This document shows positions 40,941 to 49,100 of a stretch of DNA of 64,000 nucleotides, piece by piece. Both the position numbers and the translations under genes were made by a program. Every line of letters begins with the position of its first letter. The stretch's first letter is position 1. This DNA comes from Anaerolineaceae bacterium (GTDB lineage Bacteria; Chloroflexota; Anaerolineae; Aggregatilineales; Phototrophicaceae). Location of the stretch: the NCBI GenBank assembly GCA_016124855.1, contig WGMX01000040.1, positions 1 through 64,000 of the forward strand. Reading direction: 5' to 3'. The notes beneath the pieces are model-generated. The model had not been told where the DNA came from, ran no database searches, and saw only the letters and a program-made list of their open reading frames with translations.

Positions 40941-41025
40941 ATTAGGAACGTCGTTGGGTAGGCATACCTAATAGCGTTTCAGCGGGTTAGTTGTAATTCT
41001 TGACCCGTAGAGTTAAAGTCTAAAT

Positions 41026-41062
41026 AAATGTGGGGACATCCGTTGGGAGCGTTCCCACATTT
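41026..41062 (+). promoter_or_regulatory. Intercistronic hairpin between binding-protein and ATPase genes
   Basis: AAATGTGGG (41026-41034) pairs perfectly with CCCACATTT (41054-41062), 9 bp with a 19-base loop, in the 160-base gap. It has no strong T-run after it. Such hairpins after binding-protein genes usually stabilise the upstream message or partly terminate it so that the binding protein is made in excess. Confidence 0.6.
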
Positions 41063-41100
41063 ATCTTATAAATGGACTAAATTTATTTGGAGAAAATGGT

Positions 41101-41874
41101 TTGCAAGAGAAACCCTTATTGGAAATCAAAGGCGTATCGAAAAGTTTTGGGGCCGTCGAAGCGCTTTCGAAAGTTGATTTCCGCGCCAATGTAGGCGAGG
41201 TTATGGCCTTGGTTGGGGATAATGGTGCTGGCAAGTCTACGCTCATTAAAGGTATCGCCGGTATTTATCCTTTTGATAGTGGCGAAATTGATTTTGATGG
41301 CAAGCGGGTCTCCCTTCACAGCCCTCGAGATAGTGCTCAACTGGGAATCGAAGTTGTATATCAAGACTTGGCCTTGGCCGATAATTTAGATGTGGTCGCC
41401 AACATGTTCTTAGGGCGCGAGCGCACCGGTCGCTTTTTCGCTATGGACGAACTGAGCATGGAAAAGACCTGTATCGAAACGCTCAGTTCTCTATCCGTGA
41501 CCACCTTGCGTTCGGTACGCCAGCCGGTTGCTGGTTTGTCCGGCGGTCAGCGGCAGGCCATCGCGGTGGCTAAGGCAGTGATGTGGAATTCGCGGCTCGT
41601 CATATTAGACGAACCGACGGCGGCTTTAGGTGTTGCCCAGACGCGGCAGGTGCTTGATCTGGTGCGGCGTTTAGCGGATCGCGGTTTGGCAGTCGTTTTG
41701 ATTTCGCACAACCTCCACGATGTGTTCGAGGTCGCGGATCGAATCACCGTTTTACGGCTTGGTCGCAATGTGGCTGAACTGCTGGCTAAAGATACTTCTC
41801 AAGAGGCGGTAGTGTATGCGATAACGGCGGGAAAGATGAAATCTGTTCCCGGAATGAAAGAGGCAGAAGAATGA
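41101..41874 (+). CDS. Sugar ABC transporter ATP-binding protein, half-size XylG-like
   Basis: The 257-residue ATPase contains one complete ABC domain: Walker A Gly-Asp-Asn-Gly-Ala-Gly-Lys-Ser-Thr (about 39-47), signature Leu-Ser-Gly-Gly-Gln-Arg-Gln (about 148-154), Walker B Val-Ile-Leu-Asp-Glu-Pro-Thr (about 168-174) and switch histidine in Ser-His-Asn. Classical XylG, RbsA and AraG have two fused domains (about 500 residues), so this protein must act as a homodimer, as in the FrcA/single-domain group. The start is a TTG with GGAGA nine bases upstream; a nearer ATG at 41096 is out of frame. ATGA overlap with the permease gene. Confidence 0.9.
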   Translation: MQEKPLLEIKGVSKSFGAVEALSKVDFRANVGEVMALVGDNGAGKSTLIKGIAGIYPFDSGEIDFDGKRVSLHSPRDSAQLGIEVVYQDLALADNLDVVANMFLGRERTGRFFAMDELSMEKTCIETLSSLSVTTLRSVRQPVAGLSGGQRQAIAVAKAVMWNSRLVILDEPTAALGVAQTRQVLDLVRRLADRGLAVVLISHNLHDVFEVADRITVLRLGRNVAELLAKDTSQEAVVYAITAGKMKSVPGMKEAEE

Positions 41875-43139
41875 GTACAGTACAAGATAATTCCGGAGCA
41901 GCCAACAACCCACTTCTTGCCAGCCAAGCTCCACAAACCGTCAATGATTACCTACGCGGTTACATGCGGCGTATACGGGGCGGCGATATCGGCGCACTGC
42001 CCATTATCATCGGGCTTGTCATCATTGCCATTATTTTTCAAACGGCCAACTCGAACTATCTGACACCGCGTAATCTGGTCAACTTGATCGTCCAAATGGC
42101 TGCTATCACCAGTATGGCCTACGGTGTTGTTTATATTTTATTGTTGGGCGAAATTGATCTTTCCATAAGTTACGTCAGCGCCGTTGGCGGTGTGGGCATG
42201 GCCTTATTACTTCGCCCGCCTCCCGGTTGGCCAGAATGGATTCCCGCTATGCCTTGGTTTGTCGCTATTCCATTGGCGTTAGCGGTGGTTTCGTTAATCG
42301 GTTTTGTTCAAGGCAAAATTATTACCTACTTCCAACTGCCTGCATTTGTGGTCACACTGGCGGGTTTTTTGGTCTGGAGTGGTGCTACGCTAATATTGAT
42401 TGGCGGCGCAGGTACGGTCATTATTCAGGACAAGGTTGTATTAGGCATCGCCAATTCTTTCTTGCCTCCTGAAGTGGGTTGGATCGCCGGCATTCTTTTT
42501 ATAGCATTTATAGCCTTTACCCAGTATTCCGCTAGACGGACGCGCCAGAGCAAGGGACTGTCAACACGTCCTGTGCCTGTTGTCGTCGGACAAGTGGTGA
42601 TATTGGCCGTCATTATCGGAATTGCCATTTATATCTCCAATTTGGATCGCGGCGTTCCCTTTGTCGGAGTCCTCATTCTGTTGATGCTGGGTATCCTTGA
42701 TTACATTGCTACACGCACCCGTTTCGGTCGCTACGTCTATGCGGTTGGTGGCAATAAGGAAGCAGCACGTCGTGCTGGTATCAATGTCGAACGCATCCGT
42801 GTCATCGTCTTTATGATCTCTAGCTTCATGGCGGGTGTCGGCGGCATTATCCTTGCCTCTCGCTTGCGCTCTGTTGCCACTAACACCGGCGGCGGTGACT
42901 TGCTGCTGAACTCGATTGCTTCGGCAGTTATTGGCGGAACGAGCCTGTTTGGTGGACGTGGTACCGTCCAGAGTGCAATCCTCGGCGCCCTCATCATCTC
43001 CAGCGTCGATAACGGCATGGGTTTACTGCCCAATGTGAGCGCCGGTGCGAAGTTTGTTGTTACCGGTTTAGTACTGCTGGTTGCCGTAGTCGTTGATGCC
43101 ATTTCGCGCCGCAGTCAACAACAATCGGGTATTCGGTAG
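41871..43139 (+). CDS. Sugar ABC transporter permease, XylH-like
   Basis: The 422-residue inner-membrane permease of the BPD_transp_2 family has about ten to twelve membrane segments. It includes Gly-Glu-Ile-Asp-Leu-Ser (about 92-97), Gly-Arg-Tyr-Val-Tyr-Ala-Val-Gly-Gly-Asn-x-Glu-Ala-Ala-Arg-x-Ala-Gly-Ile (the EAA-like coupling loop near 285-303) and Ala-Val-Ile-Gly-Gly-Thr-Ser-Leu-Phe-Gly-Gly. An extra loop near residues 225-245 and the 422 length match xylose-type XylH rather than shorter RbsC. Its ATG overlaps the ATPase stop by four bases. A good terminator follows nine bases after its stop. Confidence 0.9.
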   Translation: MSTVQDNSGAANNPLLASQAPQTVNDYLRGYMRRIRGGDIGALPIIIGLVIIAIIFQTANSNYLTPRNLVNLIVQMAAITSMAYGVVYILLLGEIDLSISYVSAVGGVGMALLLRPPPGWPEWIPAMPWFVAIPLALAVVSLIGFVQGKIITYFQLPAFVVTLAGFLVWSGATLILIGGAGTVIIQDKVVLGIANSFLPPEVGWIAGILFIAFIAFTQYSARRTRQSKGLSTRPVPVVVGQVVILAVIIGIAIYISNLDRGVPFVGVLILLMLGILDYIATRTRFGRYVYAVGGNKEAARRAGINVERIRVIVFMISSFMAGVGGIILASRLRSVATNTGGGDLLLNSIASAVIGGTSLFGGRGTVQSAILGALIISSVDNGMGLLPNVSAGAKFVVTGLVLLVAVVVDAISRRSQQQSGIR

Positions 43140-43148
43140 CCTTTCTAT

Positions 43149-43177
43149 CGGGGGATATATGACGAATTTATCCCCCG
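43149..43177 (+). terminator. Terminator of the sugar transporter operon
   Basis: CGGGGGATA (43149-43157) pairs perfectly with TATCCCCCG (43169-43177) with an 11-base loop, nine bases after the permease stop. The tail TCTCGTCCTTT is only moderately T-rich, but position and stem strength support a transcript end. Confidence 0.7.
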
Positions 43178-43364
43178 TCTCGTCCTTTCGCGCTAATTTA
43201 TCTTCCTACGTCTTACTCGCCGTAACCTCGTTGTGCTTGTGTTATGCTCTTAGTACATGCCATAAAATCACGTAAATTTCATAATTTGTTCTTTATCGAA
43301 AATTAATACTCGCTCTATAGTTAAAGTGTGCTGATATTGCGCTTAACTCTTGGAGTGTGAATTG

Positions 43365-44048
43365 ATGTCACGTTTATTTCGCTCGTTATCGGCGGCAGTG
43401 ATTATGGCGGCGGTATTGGGTATAGCGGGTTTGACCTACAAACCAACTTATGCATCTGGTGCTTGTTATCGTTTACAAGCGATGACCGATGCTAGCGGTC
43501 TATACGTTTACGGTATTCTAGATTATCCCTCTGGAAACCTCGTCTATTTAGACTTTAATACCGTTGCTGGCAATACCAACGTCACGATCTACGCCATTGG
43601 TGACAAGACAAAAGTAAATATACTGGAAACCTATAACGGCCTTGCCGCGATTGTCCCCGCTGAAGATATAGCTGTGGCGTGGGGGGATGCATCTGTAACA
43701 GAGGTCGATAGTGAAGGTGCATGTACCGAAGTTTTGGGTATCATGGATGGGCGTTTGAACCGGCGTGATTTGGGTGCGGTTAGTTTCATTTTCCCAACGC
43801 AGGATGGTCTTAATGTCGTGGAATTTGATCGTACTGCACAACATGGTTTGATTGAATTTAAGGTTACCAAAGCGGATATTACCGCTGCACTGGAAGCCGC
43901 CCAAAAGTCCGGTCAGAATCAGCAAATTGGTGACAAGTCCGGTCAACTTTATGGTTCGAAGCTGTATGCACTCACTTCCGGTGAATGCCAGCTCAATGCC
44001 AATCAACCGGATGGCAAACTCTATACCTTTATCTTCAAGTGCCAATAG
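43365..44048 (+). CDS. Secreted protein of unknown function
   Basis: The 227-residue protein has a typical signal peptide (about 1-31, ending Thr-Tyr-Ala-Ser). The mature part is beta-rich with four cysteines (near the start, at Ala-Cys-Thr, near the end and at the C-terminal Lys-Cys-Gln), suggesting two disulfides. No family is recognised. The open frame starts at TTG 43350; GGAG nine bases before the ATG at 43365 supports the latter. It lies alone between the transporter terminator and its own strong terminator. Extracytoplasmic location is the only safe statement. Confidence 0.7.
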   Translation: MSRLFRSLSAAVIMAAVLGIAGLTYKPTYASGACYRLQAMTDASGLYVYGILDYPSGNLVYLDFNTVAGNTNVTIYAIGDKTKVNILETYNGLAAIVPAEDIAVAWGDASVTEVDSEGACTEVLGIMDGRLNRRDLGAVSFIFPTQDGLNVVEFDRTAQHGLIEFKVTKADITAALEAAQKSGQNQQIGDKSGQLYGSKLYALTSGECQLNANQPDGKLYTFIFKCQ

Positions 44049-44082
44049 TCCAGACTGCCTCAGAAGTCGTCGCTTGATCATT

Positions 44083-44116
44083 AATAAGACCTCCATCTGG
44101 GAGGTCTTATTTTTTC
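44083..44116 (+). terminator. Strong intrinsic terminator
   Basis: AATAAGACCTCC (44083-44094) pairs perfectly with GGAGGTCTTATT (44100-44111) over 12 bp with a 5-base loop, followed by a T-run to 44115. It ends the secreted-protein transcript and lies just before the convergent glycosyltransferase gene. Confidence 0.9.
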
Positions 44117-44137
44117 ATGTTGATATTCTTATTGTTT

Positions 44138-45367
44138 TCAACCTGCCGGTGTCAGAATGTTTTCCGGAGTTTGAGCTTTGTCACCCAAAAAAGCCTCGAT
44201 TTCCGCTGCGGCTTGAAGATACCCTCCTGCTGCTTTAAGGGAGTCGCCGATCCGGCGGGCTTGCTGTCGATATCTAGGCTCGTTCAGTACTGTGTCTAGC
44301 GCCTCCCGTAGTTCTTTAGCCGTCACCCGTCCATATGGGTACCGATTACCCAGTACAATACCTGCGCTTGTTTCTGCTACACGCTTGCTGTTTAGTAACT
44401 GTTCAAGTTGATGGGGGACTACCACTTCCGGCACGCCATAATAGAGGCCTTCATGGACACTGTTCATGCCACCATGTGTGATAAAGGCATCCGCACGCTG
44501 CAATAGTGCTAACTGAGGCACATAGGACTTTACGATGAAGTTCGATGGAATTTCGCCTAGCTGCCCAATATCCGTGTTCTTACCCGCCGAAAGGACAAAC
44601 TGCGCTGGATAATCGGCAAAGGCGGTAAACGCCGCGCGGTAGAATGCCAGATCAAGATGATTAATTGTACCGAGCGAGATATAGACCAGCTTTTCGCCGT
44701 TCAACTGCTCAAACGGAAATTCTCCATCTCGGGTAGCAGCATCGATACTTGGCCCTACAAAGCGAAACCTACTGTCAATGAAGTTGTTCGCGGGGTGAAA
44801 ATCCTTTGAGGTAAATACAAGGTTTAAATCACCATATTCAGTTATTCCGCCGACGACATCGTTGCCATACTGCTGTTTCATGCGTCGTTTCCATTGCAGA
44901 AGTTTTGGAATGTGCGGAATAGAGTGCCAGAAGAACCGTGCCAGAGTGCCCAAACCCATAGCCTGCTGCGAACCATCCAGTACAAATAAGGTGATGGAGC
45001 AAATATATGGAATATGATGTGTCCGCGCGGCAATATATCCCCACATCGCGACCGAGTCATAAATGATGAGATCGGGTTGTTCTCTCTCAATTTCTGTCAT
45101 CAGAAATGGTGTTAGGTGTTCACTCATTTCTGCCAGCATGACCGAGGCATCAATTAGCTCGTGCATGGCTTCTGCCAACTGCCGCTCAGTGGGCATCGGC
45201 TCAGGATAAGCCCGAAAATCGACCCCTGTAGTTGATACCTTTGATCGGAATGAAGCGGCGTTGTAATACAGCACTTCATGCCCTCGCTTGATGAGTTCCC
45301 TTACAACAGGTAGGGTAGGATTAGTATGTCCATGTGCGGGAATTCCAACGTAGAATATCTTTGCCAT
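44138..45367 (-). CDS. MGT/UGT-family glycosyltransferase (GT1)
   Basis: The 409-residue GT-B-fold enzyme has an N-terminal His-Gly-His-Thr-Asn-Pro-Thr-Leu (about 12-19, with the catalytic histidine) and a C-terminal nucleotide-sugar-binding segment His-Gly-Gly-Met-Asn-Ser-Val-His-Glu-Gly-Leu-Tyr-Tyr-Gly-Val-Pro (about 300-315). This matches the macrolide glycosyltransferase group, which adds sugars to small lipophilic molecules such as macrolides, sterols or carotenoids. AAGGAG lies about 12 bases before the ATG. A possible operator (45416-45433) is upstream. It is monocistronic and about 30 kb from the carotenoid cluster, so a carotenoid acceptor is only a guess. Confidence 0.9.
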   Translation of the reverse strand: MAKIFYVGIPAHGHTNPTLPVVRELIKRGHEVLYYNAASFRSKVSTTGVDFRAYPEPMPTERQLAEAMHELIDASVMLAEMSEHLTPFLMTEIEREQPDLIIYDSVAMWGYIAARTHHIPYICSITLFVLDGSQQAMGLGTLARFFWHSIPHIPKLLQWKRRMKQQYGNDVVGGITEYGDLNLVFTSKDFHPANNFIDSRFRFVGPSIDAATRDGEFPFEQLNGEKLVYISLGTINHLDLAFYRAAFTAFADYPAQFVLSAGKNTDIGQLGEIPSNFIVKSYVPQLALLQRADAFITHGGMNSVHEGLYYGVPEVVVPHQLEQLLNSKRVAETSAGIVLGNRYPYGRVTAKELREALDTVLNEPRYRQQARRIGDSLKAAGGYLQAAAEIEAFLGDKAQTPENILTPAG

Positions 45368-45415
45368 TTATGTGATGGCTCCTTGACCTGCTAAAATCTG
45401 TCTAATGTGAATATT

Positions 45416-45433
45416 TTTTAGTGTAGACTAAAA
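45416..45433. promoter_or_regulatory. 18-bp palindrome upstream of the MGT gene
   Basis: TTTTAGT (45416-45422) and ACTAAAA (45427-45433) are perfect inverted arms with a 4-base centre, about 50 bases upstream of the glycosyltransferase start and in the A+T-rich promoter zone. Size and symmetry fit a dimeric repressor site. The site could also serve the divergent lipoprotein gene. Confidence 0.4.
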
Positions 45434-45484
45434 TTTATATTATATCAAACTTAATACTTATGACGATGATTACTAAACATCTCT

Positions 45485-45505
45485 ATCCCCTAGGCTTTAG
45501 GGGAT
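45485..45505 (+). promoter_or_regulatory. Hairpin in the leader of the lipoprotein hydrolase gene
   Basis: ATCCCCTA (45485-45492) pairs perfectly with TAGGGGAT (45498-45505) with a 5-base loop, followed by a TTGCA/TGCAA mini-stem (45507-45519 region) and then GAGGAG. The structured leader ends at the start of a 20-codon reading frame overlapping the hydrolase start. Confidence 0.35.
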
Positions 45506-45530
45506 GTTGCAACCTGCAATGAGGAGTAGA

Positions 45531-45593
45531 ATGACAAAGTTGTTTATCTCTTTCTGGCAAAGGAAATGCTGCGTTCTAGAAATCTTCTGCTAA
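45531..45593 (+). CDS. Possible 20-codon leader peptide overlapping the hydrolase start
   Basis: An ATG at 45531 with GAGGAG four bases upstream opens a 20-residue frame ending in TAA at 45591-45593. It contains Phe-Ile-Ser-Phe-Trp and three cysteines. It overlaps the first 28 bases of the hydrolase gene in another frame. Its ribosome-binding site is better than that of the hydrolase. It may be a coupling leader, or mark a sequence error by which the hydrolase really begins here. Confidence 0.3.
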   Translation: MTKLFISFWQRKCCVLEIFC

Positions 45594-46648
45594 GCTTGTT
45601 ATTGGTTTTGTTAATCAGCCTCACAGGTTGTTTTTCTGAAAATAATTCCCCGGCTGTCGAAACGGTTACGGATGCCACGACTGTCCCAAATATTGAACAC
45701 GAATCGCTCATCTCAGCTGTAGCTGCCGCGCCAATTGCCATCAATCCTGATATGGCGGCTATTCCGCTGAGCATAGATTATTTGCGCACACGCACCTATG
45801 AAGGCAGCGATTTTGTGTTCGAGCAAACCCTCGAACCCGGCTCGAACTACAATCGTTATATTGTGTCCTATCAATCAGATGGCCTGAAGATTTTTGCCCT
45901 GATGACCATTCCTTGGGAACAAAAGCCATCTACCGGATATCCCGTGGTTATTTTTAATCACGGTTATATTCCACCGACTGAATACCGCACCACCGAGCGT
46001 TATATCGCTTATGTAAATGCTTTTGCCCGTAACGGTTATATCGTCGTCAAATCGGACTATCGAGGACATGGTTCATCCGAAGGCCAATCGACTTCCATTT
46101 ACGGCGATCCCGGTTATGTCATTGACGTACTGAACGCATTGGCCTCGGTTCGCCGTTACCCTGATGCTGACTCCAATCGCATTGGCTTGTGGGGACATTC
46201 GATGGGTGGGTACATCACGCTCCGTGCCATGGTCGCCAACCAAAACATTAAAGCGGCGGTCATTTGGGCCGGGGTGGTTGCTTCATATGCCGAGTTGTTC
46301 AACAGTTGGTTTGGTGGCGGTCGAACCAGCACCCGTCCTAGTTGGCGCAGTGCTATGATTTCAGAGTATGGAACGCCGGAAGATAACCCGACTTTTTGGG
46401 ATGCAATGTCTGCAAATGCCTATCTGAGCAATCTCTCCGGCCCTGTGCAAATTCATCATGGCACGGGTGATACTACGGTTCCCTTTAACTATTCAGTTAT
46501 TCTTGACCAGCAGATTAAAAAGGCTGGCGGTTCGTCCGAGTTGTTTCTCTATCCAAATGACGATCACAACATCGCTGCGAACCGCGATAATGCGCTGGTA
46601 CTGTCGGTGGTGTTCTTCAACCAGCACGTTAAGAACATCGCGCCTTAA
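45566..46648 (+). CDS. Lipoprotein alpha/beta hydrolase (prolyl-oligopeptidase-like)
   Basis: The 360-residue protein has a lipoprotein signal with Leu-Thr-Gly-Cys (cysteine near residue 22), so it is anchored outside the membrane. The alpha/beta hydrolase domain (about 95-355) has Asn-His-Gly (oxyanion), Tyr-Arg-Gly-His-Gly-Ser-Ser-Glu-Gly, the nucleophile elbow Gly-His-Ser-Met-Gly-Gly (about 212-217), Gly-Thr-Gly-Asp-Thr-Thr-Val-Pro (aspartate) and Asn-Asp-Asp-His-Asn (histidine), so the triad is complete. It is similar to S9-type peptidases and esterases. AGGAA abuts the ATG too closely, which leaves the start uncertain (see the overlapping 20-codon frame). Confidence 0.85.
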   Translation: MLRSRNLLLSLLLVLLISLTGCFSENNSPAVETVTDATTVPNIEHESLISAVAAAPIAINPDMAAIPLSIDYLRTRTYEGSDFVFEQTLEPGSNYNRYIVSYQSDGLKIFALMTIPWEQKPSTGYPVVIFNHGYIPPTEYRTTERYIAYVNAFARNGYIVVKSDYRGHGSSEGQSTSIYGDPGYVIDVLNALASVRRYPDADSNRIGLWGHSMGGYITLRAMVANQNIKAAVIWAGVVASYAELFNSWFGGGRTSTRPSWRSAMISEYGTPEDNPTFWDAMSANAYLSNLSGPVQIHHGTGDTTVPFNYSVILDQQIKKAGGSSELFLYPNDDHNIAANRDNALVLSVVFFNQHVKNIAP

Positions 46649-46746
46649 ACTGCTACCAACAAACCAGATTCAAACCTTAGCGTATGTTGTCCGTCAGGTA
46701 AACAATGTGCATTCGATTTGAAAATCGTAATACACTGAAGTGATAG

Positions 46747-47946
46747 ATGAATAAAGTAAATAAGCCTATGTACTCAAGTCGTCCTGTAAATTCACCTCGT
46801 CCGCAACCAAACCCTAAAAATACACCACCAAAGCCCAAACGAAATTGGCTGCCGTGGCTGGTCGTTGGCGCTATTGGCGCGATCGGTGCGGCAGTATTTA
46901 CTTTTATCGGCATTTTATTGCTCGTGGGCTTGCTCAGTAATCGTGGCATCGCTTCCGGCGTGAGTATTGCCGGATTAGCCGTAGGCGGTGATTCGATTGA
47001 AACCGCCCGTATTCAGCTCACCAATTGGGCGCAGCGTCCCGTCAAACTCACCGACGGCGACCGTAGTTGGCAGTTGTCGCTGGCTGATCTCGGCGTACAG
47101 CTTGATATTGAAGGTACGCTCGACGCTCTGAAGAACGCCCCTGCCCAGACGAAGTTGCAGCGGCGCTTGACTGTTGATCTTGTCAAAACGCAAGACAGGC
47201 TTTTTGACCTCAGCAATGAGGTGAACGTTGCTGCTGTCCCCGGCAATCCGCCACAGCAGGGTCGGGCGATGGATATTCCGGTCACACTCAGCCGTTTACA
47301 GGCCGATGCTTCCGGCGAATTATCCGACGGGGTCCTCGAACTGGATATGATGGTGGTTGATCCGCCTGAAACTGAATCGCGCGGGATTAATTCCGGCGCT
47401 CGTACGACTCACATTGTCGAAAAGGGTCAGGAACTCGCGCTCATCGCCCGTGATTACGGCGTCGATATGCAGGATATTCTTGCCCTTAATAACATCAGCA
47501 ATCCTGATTTGCTTTACGTGGGACAGGAATTGATTATTCCTGCTTCGGGTGAATATGAACCGACGCAAGCCGATGCCCCTGCCGCCCCGACCAACAGCGG
47601 CAGGTCAATTGTCGTATCGACAGGCGAGCAGCGAATCTACGCCTATGAGGACGGTACATTGGTGCATTCACATCTGGCCTCGACCGGATTACCCGCCACA
47701 CCAACTGTCTTGGGCGATTATAAAATCTACGTGAAGTATTTAGCCGACGATATGAGCGGCCCCGGCTACTTCCTGCCGCAGGTGCCGTATACCATGTATT
47801 TCTACCAAGGTTATGGTATTCACGGAACTTACTGGCATAACAGCTTTGGTCGCCCGATGAGTCACGGCTGTGTCAACTTACCCACACCCGAAGCCCAATG
47901 GTTCTTCGATTGGGCATCCGTCGGTACACCCGTCCGTGTGATTTAG
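46747..47946 (+). CDS. Membrane-anchored L,D-transpeptidase with LysM domain
   Basis: The 399-residue protein has a short basic Pro-rich cytoplasmic N-terminus, one membrane segment (about 36-65), a VanW/YoaR-type peptidoglycan-binding region (Gly-Val-Ser-Ile-Ala-Gly-Leu-x-Val-Gly-Gly, about 70-82) and a LysM repeat (about 220-265, Val-Glu-Lys-Gly-Gln-Glu-Leu). The C-terminal YkuD catalytic domain contains His359, His364 and Ser-His-Gly-Cys (372-375, nucleophile Cys375). It forms or remodels 3-3 peptide cross-links or attaches proteins to peptidoglycan, so the organism should have at least some peptidoglycan. It stands alone; its ribosome-binding site is weak. Confidence 0.93.
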   Translation: MNKVNKPMYSSRPVNSPRPQPNPKNTPPKPKRNWLPWLVVGAIGAIGAAVFTFIGILLLVGLLSNRGIASGVSIAGLAVGGDSIETARIQLTNWAQRPVKLTDGDRSWQLSLADLGVQLDIEGTLDALKNAPAQTKLQRRLTVDLVKTQDRLFDLSNEVNVAAVPGNPPQQGRAMDIPVTLSRLQADASGELSDGVLELDMMVVDPPETESRGINSGARTTHIVEKGQELALIARDYGVDMQDILALNNISNPDLLYVGQELIIPASGEYEPTQADAPAAPTNSGRSIVVSTGEQRIYAYEDGTLVHSHLASTGLPATPTVLGDYKIYVKYLADDMSGPGYFLPQVPYTMYFYQGYGIHGTYWHNSFGRPMSHGCVNLPTPEAQWFFDWASVGTPVRVI

Positions 47947-47988
47947 GATATTTTGTTCTTGACGTGGTGTTATCTGCGTCTCAGCAGT

Positions 47989-49089
47989 TCAATGTGTAAT
48001 TTTGCGACTCGCCACAATCTGCTCGGCTTCATGGCGCACAGCCTCGTCCGGGCTGTTCAATGCTGCTTGCAGAATATCGGCTTCTGCATTTGACATTAAA
48101 CTGCTGATAATTCTGACCATTTGCACTTGAACAGCAGAGTTAGTTTCACGCGAAAAAGCTTCACGTAAAATATCCGCCGCGCGTGGATTCTGTATCCACG
48201 CCAGCGGCCAGATCGCGGCTTCTCGTGCTTGCGCCAGTTCATCACGAACTGCCGTTTCGAGAGCGTCAATCAACGCATCGCGCGCCGGATGCTCATCAAT
48301 GCGAATTTTCAGATAATTGGTCGCGTGGAAAAACCCGCGCAGCACCGCCTGCCGTGGCCAGCCGCTGTTGTTTTGGATGATCTCGGCCAGTTCAGCTAAA
48401 CAGCCTTCCCCCGCGATTTCCAGTAAACTGAGTGTTGCCGCGTATTGAACTCCCGCATCCCGGTCATAAATACTGCGACGGATAATCGGAATGGCCTTCG
48501 TCATCCCGTTCGTCCCCAAAACTTCCAGCGCCTTTACTCGCACGTCGGGATCATCTGCCAGAAGCACCGCCTCCAACACCGGAACAGCCGCCGGATCTTG
48601 GCACTCGCGCAGACCCCAAGTAGCGGCTTCACGTACACTATCCACTTCATTTTGCAGCACTTGAGCCATCAACTCGAAGGCGTTCAGTTCGCGGGCATCG
48701 GAAAGGGCATACATGGCTGCTTCCCGCACACGGTGATCTTCATCACGCAAAGCCTGTTGAATCAGCGGTTCAATCGCGAACCATGAAAATCCATACAGGT
48801 AACGGGCGACCGACGCACGTGATCGAGGATTGCCCTCGGTCAAAATCTTCTGCATAACCAATCGTGCGCCACGGTCACCTCGACTATTCAGCAGCCTAGC
48901 CGCCGCGTATCGCACGTAAAAAGACTCGTTACGCAGAGCCTCAGCCGCCACTTCCAATGAAACACTTTGCGGTGGCAGCACTTCTAATAACTGTGCTAAC
49001 CGTCCCACCGTCAGGCTTCGTTTGCCCTGCTGCATATAACTGGCTGAAAGACGCGGTTCGCGCCCTGTAATGTTGGTATTATCGCTCAA
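47989..49089 (-). CDS. HEAT-repeat protein
   Basis: The 366-residue soluble protein consists of about ten HEAT/PBS-lyase-like helical repeats, recognisable by the recurring Asp-x-x-Val-Arg-x-x-Ala-x-x-Ala-Leu pattern (for example around 120, 150, 180 and 210). Such scaffolds mediate protein-protein contacts. The start is a TTG with AGGA overlapping the stop of the preceding Hsp70-like gene 11 bases upstream. The pair is thus one operon, and the HEAT protein may be a cochaperone or client adaptor of that Hsp70. No enzymatic motif is seen. Confidence 0.88.
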   Translation of the reverse strand: MSDNTNITGREPRLSASYMQQGKRSLTVGRLAQLLEVLPPQSVSLEVAAEALRNESFYVRYAAARLLNSRGDRGARLVMQKILTEGNPRSRASVARYLYGFSWFAIEPLIQQALRDEDHRVREAAMYALSDARELNAFELMAQVLQNEVDSVREAATWGLRECQDPAAVPVLEAVLLADDPDVRVKALEVLGTNGMTKAIPIIRRSIYDRDAGVQYAATLSLLEIAGEGCLAELAEIIQNNSGWPRQAVLRGFFHATNYLKIRIDEHPARDALIDALETAVRDELAQAREAAIWPLAWIQNPRAADILREAFSRETNSAVQVQMVRIISSLMSNAEADILQAALNSPDEAVRHEAEQIVASRKITH

Positions 49090-49100
49090 CGTAAAATGTC

